A program made the translations under genes and the position numbers. Shown here piece by piece: positions 24,575-33,699 of a stretch of DNA of 40,286 nucleotides (positions are counted from its first letter, which is position 1; every line of letters begins with the position of its first letter). This DNA comes from Anaerolineae bacterium. Lineage in GTDB: Bacteria > Chloroflexota > Anaerolineae > J036 > Brachytrichaceae. The stretch is taken from the NCBI GenBank assembly GCA_023511655.1, contig JAIMBB010000017.1:1-40286 (forward strand), read 5' to 3'. A model generated the notes under the pieces. That model had not been told where the DNA came from. It did not search any database and saw only the letters and a program-made list of their open reading frames with translations.

Positions 24575-25546
24575 TCAATCCGGTATTGGTGCGAGCGATG
24601 ACGCGGCCTGCGCGCGCCGCTGCGCGGACAGCTCGGCGTGGGCGCCCGGCAGGATGGCAGCAGTCAGGACGCAGATCATCCCGACGACCTGCGGCCAGGC
24701 GAGGCGTTCGCCCAGGAAGGCGACCGCGATCAGGGTGGCGATGGGGACTTCCATGACCACGATGAGGCTGGCGATCCGCGCCGGCGCGTAGCGCAGGGAC
24801 ACGGTGAACAGGCCGTAGCCGCCCAGGGTCGGCCCCAGCGCCAGCGCAATCAATGCCAGCGCGGTGGTCGGTTCGGCGGGCGGGGGCAGTTCCGCCGGCG
24901 CGATCAGCCAGGTGAGCAGCAACAGCACTGCCGCGCCGAAGGCCATCGTGTAGGTCAGCGAGGTGAAAGGGTGCAGGCGGTTCGCCCGGTCGCCGCGCTG
25001 CATGCGATGTTGGTTGAACAACACATACACCGTGTGCGTGATCGCGGTGAGCAAACCAATGACCAGTCCGGGCAGGCTCAATTTCAGCACAGCCGGATCG
25101 TAGGCGCGCACTACCAGGGCGCAGCCGCAGACCGCCAGCGCCAGCGCGACGATCTGTGGCGCGGTGATGCGCTCCCTGAAGAGCAACCATGCGCCGAGCG
25201 TCACGAACGCCGGATACAAATAGATCAGCACGACGGCGATGGCGACGCCGTTGAGCATGACCGACCACACCCACAACGCGTGGTACAGGCCGATGGCGAT
25301 GGCGCCGGCAAAGGCCAGACCGCGCCACTCGCGCCTTTCCACCCGCAGCAGCGACGGACGAATCAGCGCCAGGGCAACGAACATGAACGCGGCGATGATC
25401 ACGTCGCGCCACAGGGCGATGGTGAGGCTGGGGACGCCACGGCCGAGCAGGAAGGCGATGCCGGGGGATGTGCCGGCCCACACACAAGCCGATGCGGCGG
25501 CAATCAGGTAACCCAGCCGGGCGTCGTATTTTGGATCGCGTGTCAC
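24575..25546 (-). CDS. EamA/DMT-family transporter
   Basis: This protein of about 323 residues has ten hydrophobic helices arranged as two EamA repeats, the drug/metabolite transporter layout. Features include W-x-G-T-S-P in helix 1, R-D near the end of helix 2, and A-R-I-A-S-L-I-V-V-M-E-V-P in helix 9. The substrate cannot be told. The start is uncertain: the frame stays open to 25741, but conserved sequence begins near the GTG at 25546; another GTG lies at 25567. It is divergent from a second EamA gene with only about 45 bases between the chosen starts. Confidence 0.82.
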   Translation of the reverse strand: MTRDPKYDARLGYLIAAASACVWAGTSPGIAFLLGRGVPSLTIALWRDVIIAAFMFVALALIRPSLLRVERREWRGLAFAGAIAIGLYHALWVWSVMLNGVAIAVVLIYLYPAFVTLGAWLLFRERITAPQIVALALAVCGCALVVRAYDPAVLKLSLPGLVIGLLTAITHTVYVLFNQHRMQRGDRANRLHPFTSLTYTMAFGAAVLLLLTWLIAPAELPPPAEPTTALALIALALGPTLGGYGLFTVSLRYAPARIASLIVVMEVPIATLIAVAFLGERLAWPQVVGMICVLTAAILPGAHAELSAQRRAQAASSLAPIPD

Positions 25547-25590
25547 GAAGCCAGGCCACTTTACCACTTCCGCGCTACACTGCCGCTCGC

Positions 25591-26544
25591 ATGTCTCCGT
25601 CGAACCCTGCGCAAAGTTCGGGAGCGGATGCGTCTTTTCGAAAACCCGATCGCGCCGGAACGCGCTCCGGGCTCGCCCAGGTGATGTTCGCTGCCGTGCT
25701 GTGGGGCACGGTTGGTGTGACCACCAAGTCGCTCTACGCACTGGCCGACACGAACCCGCTTTCGGTCGGCTTCTTTCGATTGGCCCTCTCGGCGCCGGCG
25801 TTGCTGATCACGTGCTGGCTGGCCCTCGGCGCGCGCATGTTCGCGGTCGCTCGTCGAGACCTCAGCGCGGTGCTGGCAATTGGCGCGATGATGGCGCTGT
25901 ATCAGGCGTGCTACTTTGCGGCCATCCCGCGTGTGGGGGTGACCGTGGCGACGTTGATCACGCTGTGCGTTGCGCCGGTGATCGTCGCGCTGCTCTCGGT
26001 TCCGCTGATGAGGGAACGCCCCACGCCGCTCGTCGGCCTGGCGCTGGCCTGCGCGCTGGTTGGCACGGCTTTGCTGATCAACGTCGAGTTCACCGGAGCA
26101 TCGCAGGCGGATGCGCTGGTCGGCGTGTTGCTTGCGCTCGGTTCGGCCACCGCCTACGCCATCCTGGCGTTGTGCAGCCGCTTTCTGGCCAACCGCTACC
26201 ATCCACTGCAGCCGATCGCCATCGGTTTCACCGTGGGGGCGGCCCTGCTGTTCGGGCTGTCTGAGGCATGGCCGGGCGGCCTGGTAATGCGTTACCCGAC
26301 GATCGGTTGGCTGCACCTCTTGTATCTCGGCCTGGTGCCGACTGCGCTCGGTTACTTCGTCTTTCTGGCTGGAATGCGCACCACGCCGGCGACCGTCGCC
26401 ACCATCGCCACGCTGGTCGAGCCGCTTACCTCTGCCTTGCTGGCCTGGCTGCTCTTCGACGAGCGGCTGGGGTCGTCCGGTTGGCTCGGTGCGGCGTTGT
26501 TGCTGGGCGCGATGGCGATGTTGTATCGAAATGGCCGGCGGTGA
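25591..26544 (+). CDS. EamA/DMT-family transporter
   Basis: This 317-residue ten-helix transporter has two EamA repeats, including L-W-G-T-V-G-V-T-T-K in helix 1 and P-L-T-S-A-L-L-A-W-L-L-F-D-E near the end, the family's usual C-terminal signature. A TACACT hexamer at 25576-25581 may be its -10, giving a very short leader. It is divergent from and distantly paralogous to the adjacent minus-strand transporter. The substrate is unknown; amino acids or small metabolites are usual for the family. Confidence 0.87.
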   Translation: MSPSNPAQSSGADASFRKPDRAGTRSGLAQVMFAAVLWGTVGVTTKSLYALADTNPLSVGFFRLALSAPALLITCWLALGARMFAVARRDLSAVLAIGAMMALYQACYFAAIPRVGVTVATLITLCVAPVIVALLSVPLMRERPTPLVGLALACALVGTALLINVEFTGASQADALVGVLLALGSATAYAILALCSRFLANRYHPLQPIAIGFTVGAALLFGLSEAWPGGLVMRYPTIGWLHLLYLGLVPTALGYFVFLAGMRTTPATVATIATLVEPLTSALLAWLLFDERLGSSGWLGAALLLGAMAMLYRNGRR

Positions 26545-26563
26545 GCGTGCATGGGATACGCGC

Positions 26564-26592
26564 TTGACAGGCATCTTCTGGGCTGGTAAAAC
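26564..26592 (+). promoter_or_regulatory. Sigma70-type promoter for the arabinofuranosidase gene
   Basis: TTGACA at 26564-26569 and TAAAAC at 26587-26592 are 17 bases apart. It starts 19 bases after the EamA stop and about 85 bases before the GH51 ATG, so the sugar genes have their own promoter. Confidence 0.5.
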
Positions 26593-26653
26593 GACCGTTG
26601 CCATCGTTCGATCTGACAACGTCTCCACGCATTGTGAATCTTGACTCCGTTAA

Positions 26654-26665
26654 GCCCGGCCGGGC
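26654..26665. promoter_or_regulatory. 12-bp GC palindrome before the GH51 gene
   Basis: GCCCGGCCGGGC is a perfect palindrome ending eleven bases before the ATG at 26677. It could be a regulator site for the arabinan genes or a leader hairpin hiding the ribosome site. In GC-rich DNA such palindromes also occur by chance. Confidence 0.3.
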
Positions 26666-26676
26666 GCTGAACCATC

Positions 26677-28164
26677 ATGCTCAACGCTACGCTCTTCCTC
26701 GATCCCAATCGCGTCATCGCCGAAATCTCGCCGCTGTTGTTCGGCGGTTTTGCCGAGCACATGGGCCGTTGTATCTACGAGGGAATCTATGACCCCGCCT
26801 CGCCGTTGGCCGACGAAGACGGCCTGCGGACGGATGTCCTGAGCGCGCTGCGCGAGCTGCGCTATACCACCATCCGCTACCCCGGCGGCAACTTCCTGAG
26901 CGGCTACAACTGGCTGGATGGGGTGGGGCCGAAGGAACAGCGCCCGCGCAAACGCGAGCTGGCCTGGTTCTCCATCGAGACCAACCAGTTCGGCACGAAC
27001 GAGTTCATTCGCTTCTGCCGCAAGATCAACGCCGAGCCGATGCTCGGCGTGAACATGGGCACGGGCACCATCGAGTCGGCGGCCAACCTGGTGGAGTATT
27101 GCAACGCGCCCGCCGGCACTTACTATGCCGACCTGCGCGTTGCCCATGGTTTCAAGGAGCCGCACAACGTCAAATACTGGTGCGTGGGCAACGAGATGGA
27201 TGGCCCGTGGCAGATCGGCCATCTTGATGCGCTGGACTATGCCAAGAAAGCCCGCGAAGCGGCCAAGTTGATGAAGTGGCACGATCCGGCCATCAAGACC
27301 GTGCTGTGCGGCTCGTCCAACGACCGCATGCCCACCTTTCCGGAATGGGACCGCATCGCGCTGGAGCATTGCTGGGACAAGATGGACTATCTGTCCATCC
27401 ACATGTATGTCTCCAACCATCAAGACCAGGACACGCCCAGTTATCTGGCCCTGGCCCAGCGCTTCGAGGAGTTCGTGGACACGATGGCTGCTACGCTGCG
27501 CTACGTCAAAGCCAAAGTGCGCAGCAAGCACGAGGTCTATCTCTCCTGGGACGAATGGCAGGTGTGGCACCCCGGCGAGACGGACGGGCGTTGGACTGAA
27601 GCGCCGCACCTGGCCGAGGCAGGCTACAACCTGGAAGACGCCCTGGTGGTTGCGCAATGGCTGAACGTCTTCCTGCGCAAGTGCGATGTGCTCAAGATCG
27701 CCTGCGTCGCGCAAATTGTGAACATCATCTCGTGGATTCATACCCGGCGCGATGGCCTGCTCAAACACACCTCGTTCTATCCCTTCAAGCTCGTCAGCAA
27801 CTGGGCGCGCGGCTTTGCGCTCGACGTGTTGGTGAAGTCGCCGACGTATGAGAACAGGCAGTTCGGCGCGTCGCCGTTGCTGGACGCGGCGGCCAGCCAC
27901 GATCCGGAGACCGGCCGGCAAGCCGTCTTCATCGTCAATCGCAGCCTGAGCGAACCCGTGGTGACCGAGCTGGTCTGGCAGGACGGCGCGCCGTCTCAGG
28001 TGCTGGAGGCCTGGCAACTGACCGGCGACGATCCCCAGGCTGGCAATACCTGGGAACGGCCGGACGCTGTCGTGCCGAAGAAGCTGAGCCGGTTGAAGGT
28101 GAGCGGAGGCACGGTGCGCTTGCGCCTGCCGCCGCTGTCATTCACGGCGGTCAGCTTGGTGTGA
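26677..28164 (+). CDS. abfA: Alpha-L-arabinofuranosidase, GH51
   Basis: This 495-residue GH51 enzyme releases terminal arabinofuranose from arabinan and arabinoxylan oligosaccharides. The acid/base is E173 in G-N-E, in nearly the same position as in characterised AbfA proteins, and the nucleophile is E293 in W-D-E-W. Y-P-G-G-N-F near 68-73 is a further family mark. There is no signal peptide, so it acts inside the cell on imported oligosaccharides. The C-terminal beta-sandwich (about 385-495) is complete. It is followed by a GH43 lipoprotein and a GH2 enzyme, together forming a small arabinan/hemicellulose set. Confidence 0.93.
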   Translation: MLNATLFLDPNRVIAEISPLLFGGFAEHMGRCIYEGIYDPASPLADEDGLRTDVLSALRELRYTTIRYPGGNFLSGYNWLDGVGPKEQRPRKRELAWFSIETNQFGTNEFIRFCRKINAEPMLGVNMGTGTIESAANLVEYCNAPAGTYYADLRVAHGFKEPHNVKYWCVGNEMDGPWQIGHLDALDYAKKAREAAKLMKWHDPAIKTVLCGSSNDRMPTFPEWDRIALEHCWDKMDYLSIHMYVSNHQDQDTPSYLALAQRFEEFVDTMAATLRYVKAKVRSKHEVYLSWDEWQVWHPGETDGRWTEAPHLAEAGYNLEDALVVAQWLNVFLRKCDVLKIACVAQIVNIISWIHTRRDGLLKHTSFYPFKLVSNWARGFALDVLVKSPTYENRQFGASPLLDAAASHDPETGRQAVFIVNRSLSEPVVTELVWQDGAPSQVLEAWQLTGDDPQAGNTWERPDAVVPKKLSRLKVSGGTVRLRLPPLSFTAVSLV

Positions 28165-28280
28165 ACGGTTGCGTGAGTGACTCCGCTCCGGCCCCGTTGG
28201 TCGGGCTTCGTCTTCTCAGCCTGGAGCTCGAACACCGGGCATCGGCCGGCGCAAACCAGGGCCATTCCTGGCGACGCGCG

Positions 28281-29288
28281 ATGACGTGTGCATGTGTCCT
28301 GATCAGCCTGCTCTCTGCCTGTGCCGCTCCGTCGCTGCATCCGACGCCAACACCTGACATGCCTGCCGGACCGACCTACACCAATCCCGTCTACGACGAC
28401 GACTTCCCCGATCCATTCGTGTTGCGCGTTGGCAGTGTCTATTACGCCTACGCCACGAACGTGCGCAGCAACAACGTGCCGGTGCTGCGCTCCACCGATC
28501 TGGCTATCTGGGAGAAGCTGGGCGATGCCTTGCCCTTGCTTCCGAAGTGGGCGCGTTCCGGCGCGAGCCTCACCTGGGCGCCGTCGGTTTTGCCGCGTGG
28601 CCATCGTTACGTGCTCTACTTCACTGCCCGCGACCATGCCTCGGACCGGCAGTGTATCGGCCGCGCTATTGCCGATGCGCCTGACGGCAAGTTCAAAGAC
28701 GACTCGCCCCGACCGTTCATTTGCCAGGCCGACCTGGGTGGTTCGATTGACCCCAGCCCCTTCGTAGACGAGGATAGTTCAGCCTGGCTGTTGTGGAAGA
28801 ACGACGGCAATTGTTGTGGCCTATCTGTCGGTTTGTGGATTCAACAACTGAGTGACGATGGTCTGTCGCTCGTCGGCCGGCCGGTAGAACTGTTGCGCCA
28901 CGACCGCGCCTGGGAAGCCTCGCTGATCGAAGGCCCCAGCATGCTCAAGCATGGCGGCAGGTATTACCTGTTCTACTCGGCCAACTGGTACGAGAGCGCG
29001 GATTATGCTGTCGGCTATGCCGTGGCGGAAGCCATCACCGGTCCATATCGCAAGATGACGACGGATGGCCCGCTCTTCGCCGGGCGTGGCGATGTGGCCG
29101 GACCAGGTGGGCAGGAATTCTTCCGTGATGTGAAAGGCAATCTGTGGATGGCCTACCACGCCTGGGACGCGCGCTTTGTGGGTTACGCCAAACTCGGCCG
29201 GCGCAGCCTGCGCATTGACCGGGTGACCTTCGTTGGAGATACGCCGATGTTGTATGGGCCCACGACCGGCCCCCAGCCTTTGCATTGA
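28281..29288 (+). CDS. GH43-family lipoprotein, probable arabinanase or arabinofuranosidase
   Basis: This 335-residue protein has a lipobox signal (L-S-A-C14) and a five-bladed propeller of the GH43 type. Likely catalytic residues are D44 (F-P-D-P-F), D157 (S-I-D-P-S-P) and E217 (I-E-G-P-S). It would sit on the cell surface and trim arabinose-containing polysaccharide before the products reach the cytoplasmic GH51 enzyme. I chose the ATG at 28281 because the signal peptide begins there; the frame is open upstream to a GTG at 28161 that overlaps the previous gene. Confidence 0.85.
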   Translation: MTCACVLISLLSACAAPSLHPTPTPDMPAGPTYTNPVYDDDFPDPFVLRVGSVYYAYATNVRSNNVPVLRSTDLAIWEKLGDALPLLPKWARSGASLTWAPSVLPRGHRYVLYFTARDHASDRQCIGRAIADAPDGKFKDDSPRPFICQADLGGSIDPSPFVDEDSSAWLLWKNDGNCCGLSVGLWIQQLSDDGLSLVGRPVELLRHDRAWEASLIEGPSMLKHGGRYYLFYSANWYESADYAVGYAVAEAITGPYRKMTTDGPLFAGRGDVAGPGGQEFFRDVKGNLWMAYHAWDARFVGYAKLGRRSLRIDRVTFVGDTPMLYGPTTGPQPLH

Positions 29289-29348
29289 ACGGTTCGCTGC
29301 AGCAATCTGACCGGAGCTGCGCAACGACTAACACACAAGGAGTTCATC

Positions 29349-32117
29349 GTGTCACGACGCACCCTCTCGCTGGACGGCCTGTGGCATTTCTGGGCCGATC
29401 CGGTCCGCAAGCTCTCGCCGAAGGCTTTGCCGCACCAAGCGTCGCTGCGGGTCAACGTGCCGTCCCCGTGGCAGGTCCATCCCGATCTACGCCGATACAC
29501 CGGCGTGGGTTGGTATCAACGCACGTTCAAATTGACGCCGAAGATGCTTGGGAAGGATCGCGCCATCGTCCTGCGCTTCGGCGCCGCGGATTACTTTGCC
29601 GAGGTGTGGGTGAACGGCAGGAAGGCCGGCGCACATGAAGGGGGCTATCTGCCGTTTGAGTTGGACGTCACCAGGCTGGTGCAACCCGGCAACAACACCC
29701 TCACCGTGCGCGTGGACGATTCGCTCGACTTCTTCGCCGAGATTCCGCACGGCAAGCAGTCGTGGTATGGGCCGATCTCCGGCTTGTGGCAATCGGTGAC
29801 GCTGGAGAGCCGGCCGCGCAAGCACATCACTGCGCTCAAGATCACACCGCAGGGCGATCACGTCAGGGTTACCGTGGCGCTCAGCCGCAAGCTGTCGTCG
29901 CGCGACCGACTGCGCTTCGATGTATTTGACCCCGACGGCAGGCGGGTGGCGACGCATCAGACGCAAGCGCCCGATGCCGTCTTGCACGTGCCCGCGCCGC
30001 GATTGTGGGACGTTGACGCGCCCAACCTCTACACCTTGCGCGCGACACTCACCGACACTCCCGACACCGACGACACTAACGACACTAACGACACTGACGA
30101 CACCCCCGACACCAACCACACCACCGACACCCTCTCCGACACCTTCGGCTTCCGCACCATCGAGGCGCGTGATGGCAAACTGTGGCTCAATGGCCGGCCG
30201 ATCTACCTGCGCGGCGCGCTCGACCAGGATTACTATCCGGATGGCATCTACACGCCGCCGTCGCATGAGTACATCGCGCATCAGTTCCAGCTGGCCAAGG
30301 AGATGGGGTTGAACTGCCTGCGCATTCATATCAAAATCGGCGATCCGCGCTACTACCAGGCTGCCGATCGCGCCGGCCTGCTGGTCTGGACCGAGATGCC
30401 GAACTGGCAACTGCTGACCGAAGACACCAAGCGCCGCGCCCGTGAGACGCTCATCGGTATGGTCGAGCGCGACTGGAATCGGCCCAGCATCGTCATCCGC
30501 AGCATCATCAACGAAGCGTGGGGCATTGACCAATTCAATCCTGCCCATTTGCAGTGGATGGTCGAGACCTATGATTGGCTTAAGGACTATGACCCATTGC
30601 GCCTGGTTGTGGACAACTCGGCCTGCCACAGCAACTTCCACCTGGTCAGCGACATTGACGACATGCACGTCTACTATTCGATCCCCGACCATCATCGCCA
30701 ATGGCAGGAATGGGTGGCCAACCTGGCCAAGCGCCCGGTCTGGACTTACGCCCCGCAACTGAGGGACGAAGCCGAGCACGCACGGTTCCTCAAGGACCAG
30801 TGGCACGCTGATTGGGCCACGCCGGCACCGGAGGTGCGTCGCACCGGGCAAGAGCCGCTCCTTGTGTCGGAGTTCGGCAACTGGGGCTTGCCGGACGTGG
30901 AGAAACTCAAAGCGCATTACGGCGGCGAGCCGTGGTGGTTCGAGACCGGCCTCGAACACGGCGGCGGCGAGGTCTACCCTCACGGCGTGGAGGGGCGCTT
31001 CGAGCTGCACGGCCTCGATCGCGTGTTTGGCTCGCTCAGCAAACTGGCCGAGGCCAGCCAGCGCCAGCAGATGGCGGCACTCAAATACGAGATCGAGCAG
31101 ATGCGCCTGCATCCCGGCATCGAGGGCTACGTCATCACCGAGTTCACCGATCTGCACTGGGAGTGCAACGGCCTGCTCGATATGCTGCGCAACCCGAAGG
31201 TCTTTCATAGCGAGCTAGGCGAGATCAACGCCGACGATGTGATCGTGCCGCAGTGGGAGCGCGTGGCGTTCTATGCCGGCGAGCGCGTCGAGATCAAGCT
31301 GGCCATCTCGCACTATTCGCGGCGCGCGCTGGCTGGCAGCCGGCTAGCGTGGCGGTTGACTGGTTACCCGCAGATCGCCGGGACCATCAACAGCCTGGCG
31401 CCGGCGGCATTCACCGTTACCGGAGCCGGCGCGGTTACTTTCGACGCCCCCAGTGTTGTGCGTAGCGCGCGCACTCGGCTGGATCTGCGCCTCGTCGCTC
31501 CCGATGGAAGTTTAGCTGCTCGCAATCATCTGGACCTGTATTTCTTCCCCCGCCTTGCTGCGCCACAGATCAAGGTGCATGCGTCAGAACACGCCGGCGC
31601 GCTTCGCGCGCTGGGCTATGACCTTGTGGATGACTTGGCACGAGCGGACTTGGCCGTGGTGGGCGCAATGACCGAACGGTGGCGCGACTACATGCTGGGC
31701 GGCGGGCGCGTGCTCTGGCTGGCCGAGTCGGACGATGCTCAGCGGACGTGGTTCAAAGACATTCGCGTCGTGCCGCGCGAGCAGGCAGGGTTGCGCGGCG
31801 ATTGGGCCAGCAACTTCAATTGGATTCGCCACGATGCGATGTTCCGTGATATTCCTACCGGCAATGTGGTGGATTTCGCGTTTGCCGACCTCACGCCGGA
31901 GCACGTCATCCTGGGTGTGCATCCCTTCCATTGGCCACGCGACGTGCATGCTGGCATCTTCGTCGGATGGATTCACAAGAATGCGGCGCTGGTGGCCGAG
32001 CGGCGCCAAGGCCACGGACGAATGATCGTTTGCACCTTCCGACTGCGCGACCACCTGGCGACACATCCTGTGGCGGCAACTATGCTGCGCGATATGCTGT
32101 TGCGGCTAAGCCGGTGA
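29349..32117 (+). CDS. GH2-family glycoside hydrolase with a Thr/Asp repeat insert
   Basis: This 922-residue enzyme has the GH2 order: sugar-binding jelly roll (about 5-155), Ig-like domain (about 160-270), TIM barrel (about 275-610) and extra C-terminal domains (to 922), the last resembling a glutamine-amidotransferase-like fold. The acid/base is E389 (I-N-E-A-W-G) and the likely nucleophile E508 (V-S-E-F-G). No signal peptide is visible. The Ig-like domain carries a low-complexity Asp/Thr/Asn insert at residues 235-265. The substrate could be a beta-galactoside, beta-glucuronide or arabinoside. The GTG start has AAGGAG at good spacing. The stop lies one base from the stop of the converging glycosyltransferase gene. 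Confidence 0.87.
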   Translation: MSRRTLSLDGLWHFWADPVRKLSPKALPHQASLRVNVPSPWQVHPDLRRYTGVGWYQRTFKLTPKMLGKDRAIVLRFGAADYFAEVWVNGRKAGAHEGGYLPFELDVTRLVQPGNNTLTVRVDDSLDFFAEIPHGKQSWYGPISGLWQSVTLESRPRKHITALKITPQGDHVRVTVALSRKLSSRDRLRFDVFDPDGRRVATHQTQAPDAVLHVPAPRLWDVDAPNLYTLRATLTDTPDTDDTNDTNDTDDTPDTNHTTDTLSDTFGFRTIEARDGKLWLNGRPIYLRGALDQDYYPDGIYTPPSHEYIAHQFQLAKEMGLNCLRIHIKIGDPRYYQAADRAGLLVWTEMPNWQLLTEDTKRRARETLIGMVERDWNRPSIVIRSIINEAWGIDQFNPAHLQWMVETYDWLKDYDPLRLVVDNSACHSNFHLVSDIDDMHVYYSIPDHHRQWQEWVANLAKRPVWTYAPQLRDEAEHARFLKDQWHADWATPAPEVRRTGQEPLLVSEFGNWGLPDVEKLKAHYGGEPWWFETGLEHGGGEVYPHGVEGRFELHGLDRVFGSLSKLAEASQRQQMAALKYEIEQMRLHPGIEGYVITEFTDLHWECNGLLDMLRNPKVFHSELGEINADDVIVPQWERVAFYAGERVEIKLAISHYSRRALAGSRLAWRLTGYPQIAGTINSLAPAAFTVTGAGAVTFDAPSVVRSARTRLDLRLVAPDGSLAARNHLDLYFFPRLAAPQIKVHASEHAGALRALGYDLVDDLARADLAVVGAMTERWRDYMLGGGRVLWLAESDDAQRTWFKDIRVVPREQAGLRGDWASNFNWIRHDAMFRDIPTGNVVDFAFADLTPEHVILGVHPFHWPRDVHAGIFVGWIHKNAALVAERRQGHGRMIVCTFRLRDHLATHPVAATMLRDMLLRLSR
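30051..30143 (+). repeat. Degenerate short tandem repeat encoding an Asp-Thr-rich insert
   Basis: Units close to GACACTAAC and GACACCnnC repeat about ten times within the GH2 gene. All keep the frame, giving alternating Asp-Thr with Asn and Pro between. It falls in a surface loop of the Ig-like domain just before the TIM barrel, so copy-number change would be tolerated. Confidence 0.8.
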
Positions 32118-32118
32118 G

Positions 32119-33693
32119 TCAAGCTCGCTTGCGGAACAGGAGGTAAGGACCGTTCTCGCCGACGTATTCGTAATTTTCTTCGACGAAGCGGTTGACTTCC
32201 GGCATGCGCTTCCACGTTTCGATGAAGCGCGCCGACTCCCATGGAAAGCCGTCCTGGCTGAGCACGAAGAAGCGCGGCGGATCGCGCGTCAGGTCGCTCA
32301 GGTAGGCATACGCCAGTTCGGCCTGGACGCCGGCGTCGCGGGATTCCTCGGCCCAGCGCAGGTACGGAAAGCGCGCCGCGTTACGGCGCTGGGCCAGGAA
32401 GTAGACCACGGGCGTATCGCTGAACACGGCGATGCGCTCCTCGGGCAACGTGTTGTCGCGCAGGAATTCGGCCAGGTGCAACTGCGCCGCCTCCTTCGAC
32501 TCGAGATACAGCGTCCTGGGCGGCTTGCCTTGTGCAATGACGTTGTCGTAGGTGTCGCGCATCCACGGCCACATCGCCAGGACCTGACCGGCTGCGGCGA
32601 CGATGAACAGGAGCGGGGCGAGCGCGCGCCTGACCGGGTGGCCCAGGCGTATGTCGCCGAACGCCGCCCCAGCCAGCAACGCCAGCGGCGGTAACCAGAT
32701 GATGAAGTGGTAGCGGTACGAATGCCCCTGCCACAAGTTGAGTGCGACCGTCGTAATCAGCCACAACAATGCCAGCCCGCCACCGACCCGCGCGCGCCAC
32801 AGCGACCGAACCGCCCCCAGCGCGGCGAGCAGCATGATAAAAGGATAGCCTCGACCGAGGAGTTGCACCTGGGGCACGGTGTCCTTGAAGCCGGCGGTGG
32901 GCGTGCTGCCAACTTGCACGAAGGTGGTGATCTCGATCCAGAACAGGCCGGTCAGCCACGCCCAGCGTTCGCTCAGCGGCTTGTCGTGGAAGTTGGTGAT
33001 GGCGTAACGCAGGTGCAGCAGCAAGTCATCCTGCGCGCCGCCGATCGCAAAGTAGATGCCGCCGAGGCCGATTGCCAGCAGTGAACCCGCGCCGATCCAC
33101 GTCGCCGTTGCGATGTGCCTGTGAGTTGCGAGCGCCCAGCCCATCAACGCCAGGGCGTACAGCGCGAATGGATACTTGAACCAGAACAGCGCTCCGGCGA
33201 ATGCGCCGCCTGCGATCAGCAGCCAGGTTTGCCGGCGATCCATCCGGTGCGTGGCTTCCCAGATGCACAGCGTCGCCGCGATGAAGAACAAATTGGCGAA
33301 CCCCTCCGCTTGCGCCACCGACCAGTAGTTCAGCGTGGCCATCGTCAGCCAGAGCAACGCGCCGGCGACGACGCCCGCCGACGCGCTGCCGAACATCCGC
33401 CGGGCCAGGACGCCCAGCAGCACAGCCGAGGCAGCCTGCCAGGCCAGGTTGAAGGCGAACACTGCTGCCTGTGTCTGGCTAAACACCGTCGCCAGTGCGT
33501 AGAGCGCCGGCGTGAGCGGTCCGCGCACATCCCAGCATTCGCTCAGGAAGACGCCCCCGCGTCGCAGCACGTCGCCGCATGCAGCGAATGCCCCCTGGTC
33601 GAACCACATCGGGTACCACACCTGCGGCAGGCCGACGCTCAGCAACGCCAGCGCGGCCAACGCGATCGCCGCGAAACTAAACAACGCGCGCAT
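32119..33693 (-). CDS. PMT-type (GT39/ArnT-like) membrane glycosyltransferase
   Basis: This 524-residue protein has about ten helices with the catalytic-type Asp in an early W-F-D-Q-G loop (D32), followed by G-D-V-x-R-R-G-G and a W-F-K-Y motif, the pattern of dolichyl- or undecaprenyl-phosphate sugar transferases. A soluble C-terminal domain of about 150 residues includes H-L-A-E-F-L-R-D. It moves a sugar from a lipid carrier to an external acceptor. It is a tandem paralogue of the next gene upstream, with six bases between them, so the two are co-transcribed. Confidence 0.8.
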   Translation of the reverse strand: MRALFSFAAIALAALALLSVGLPQVWYPMWFDQGAFAACGDVLRRGGVFLSECWDVRGPLTPALYALATVFSQTQAAVFAFNLAWQAASAVLLGVLARRMFGSASAGVVAGALLWLTMATLNYWSVAQAEGFANLFFIAATLCIWEATHRMDRRQTWLLIAGGAFAGALFWFKYPFALYALALMGWALATHRHIATATWIGAGSLLAIGLGGIYFAIGGAQDDLLLHLRYAITNFHDKPLSERWAWLTGLFWIEITTFVQVGSTPTAGFKDTVPQVQLLGRGYPFIMLLAALGAVRSLWRARVGGGLALLWLITTVALNLWQGHSYRYHFIIWLPPLALLAGAAFGDIRLGHPVRRALAPLLFIVAAAGQVLAMWPWMRDTYDNVIAQGKPPRTLYLESKEAAQLHLAEFLRDNTLPEERIAVFSDTPVVYFLAQRRNAARFPYLRWAEESRDAGVQAELAYAYLSDLTRDPPRFFVLSQDGFPWESARFIETWKRMPEVNRFVEENYEYVGENGPYLLFRKRA

Positions 33694-33699
33694 GTCAAT

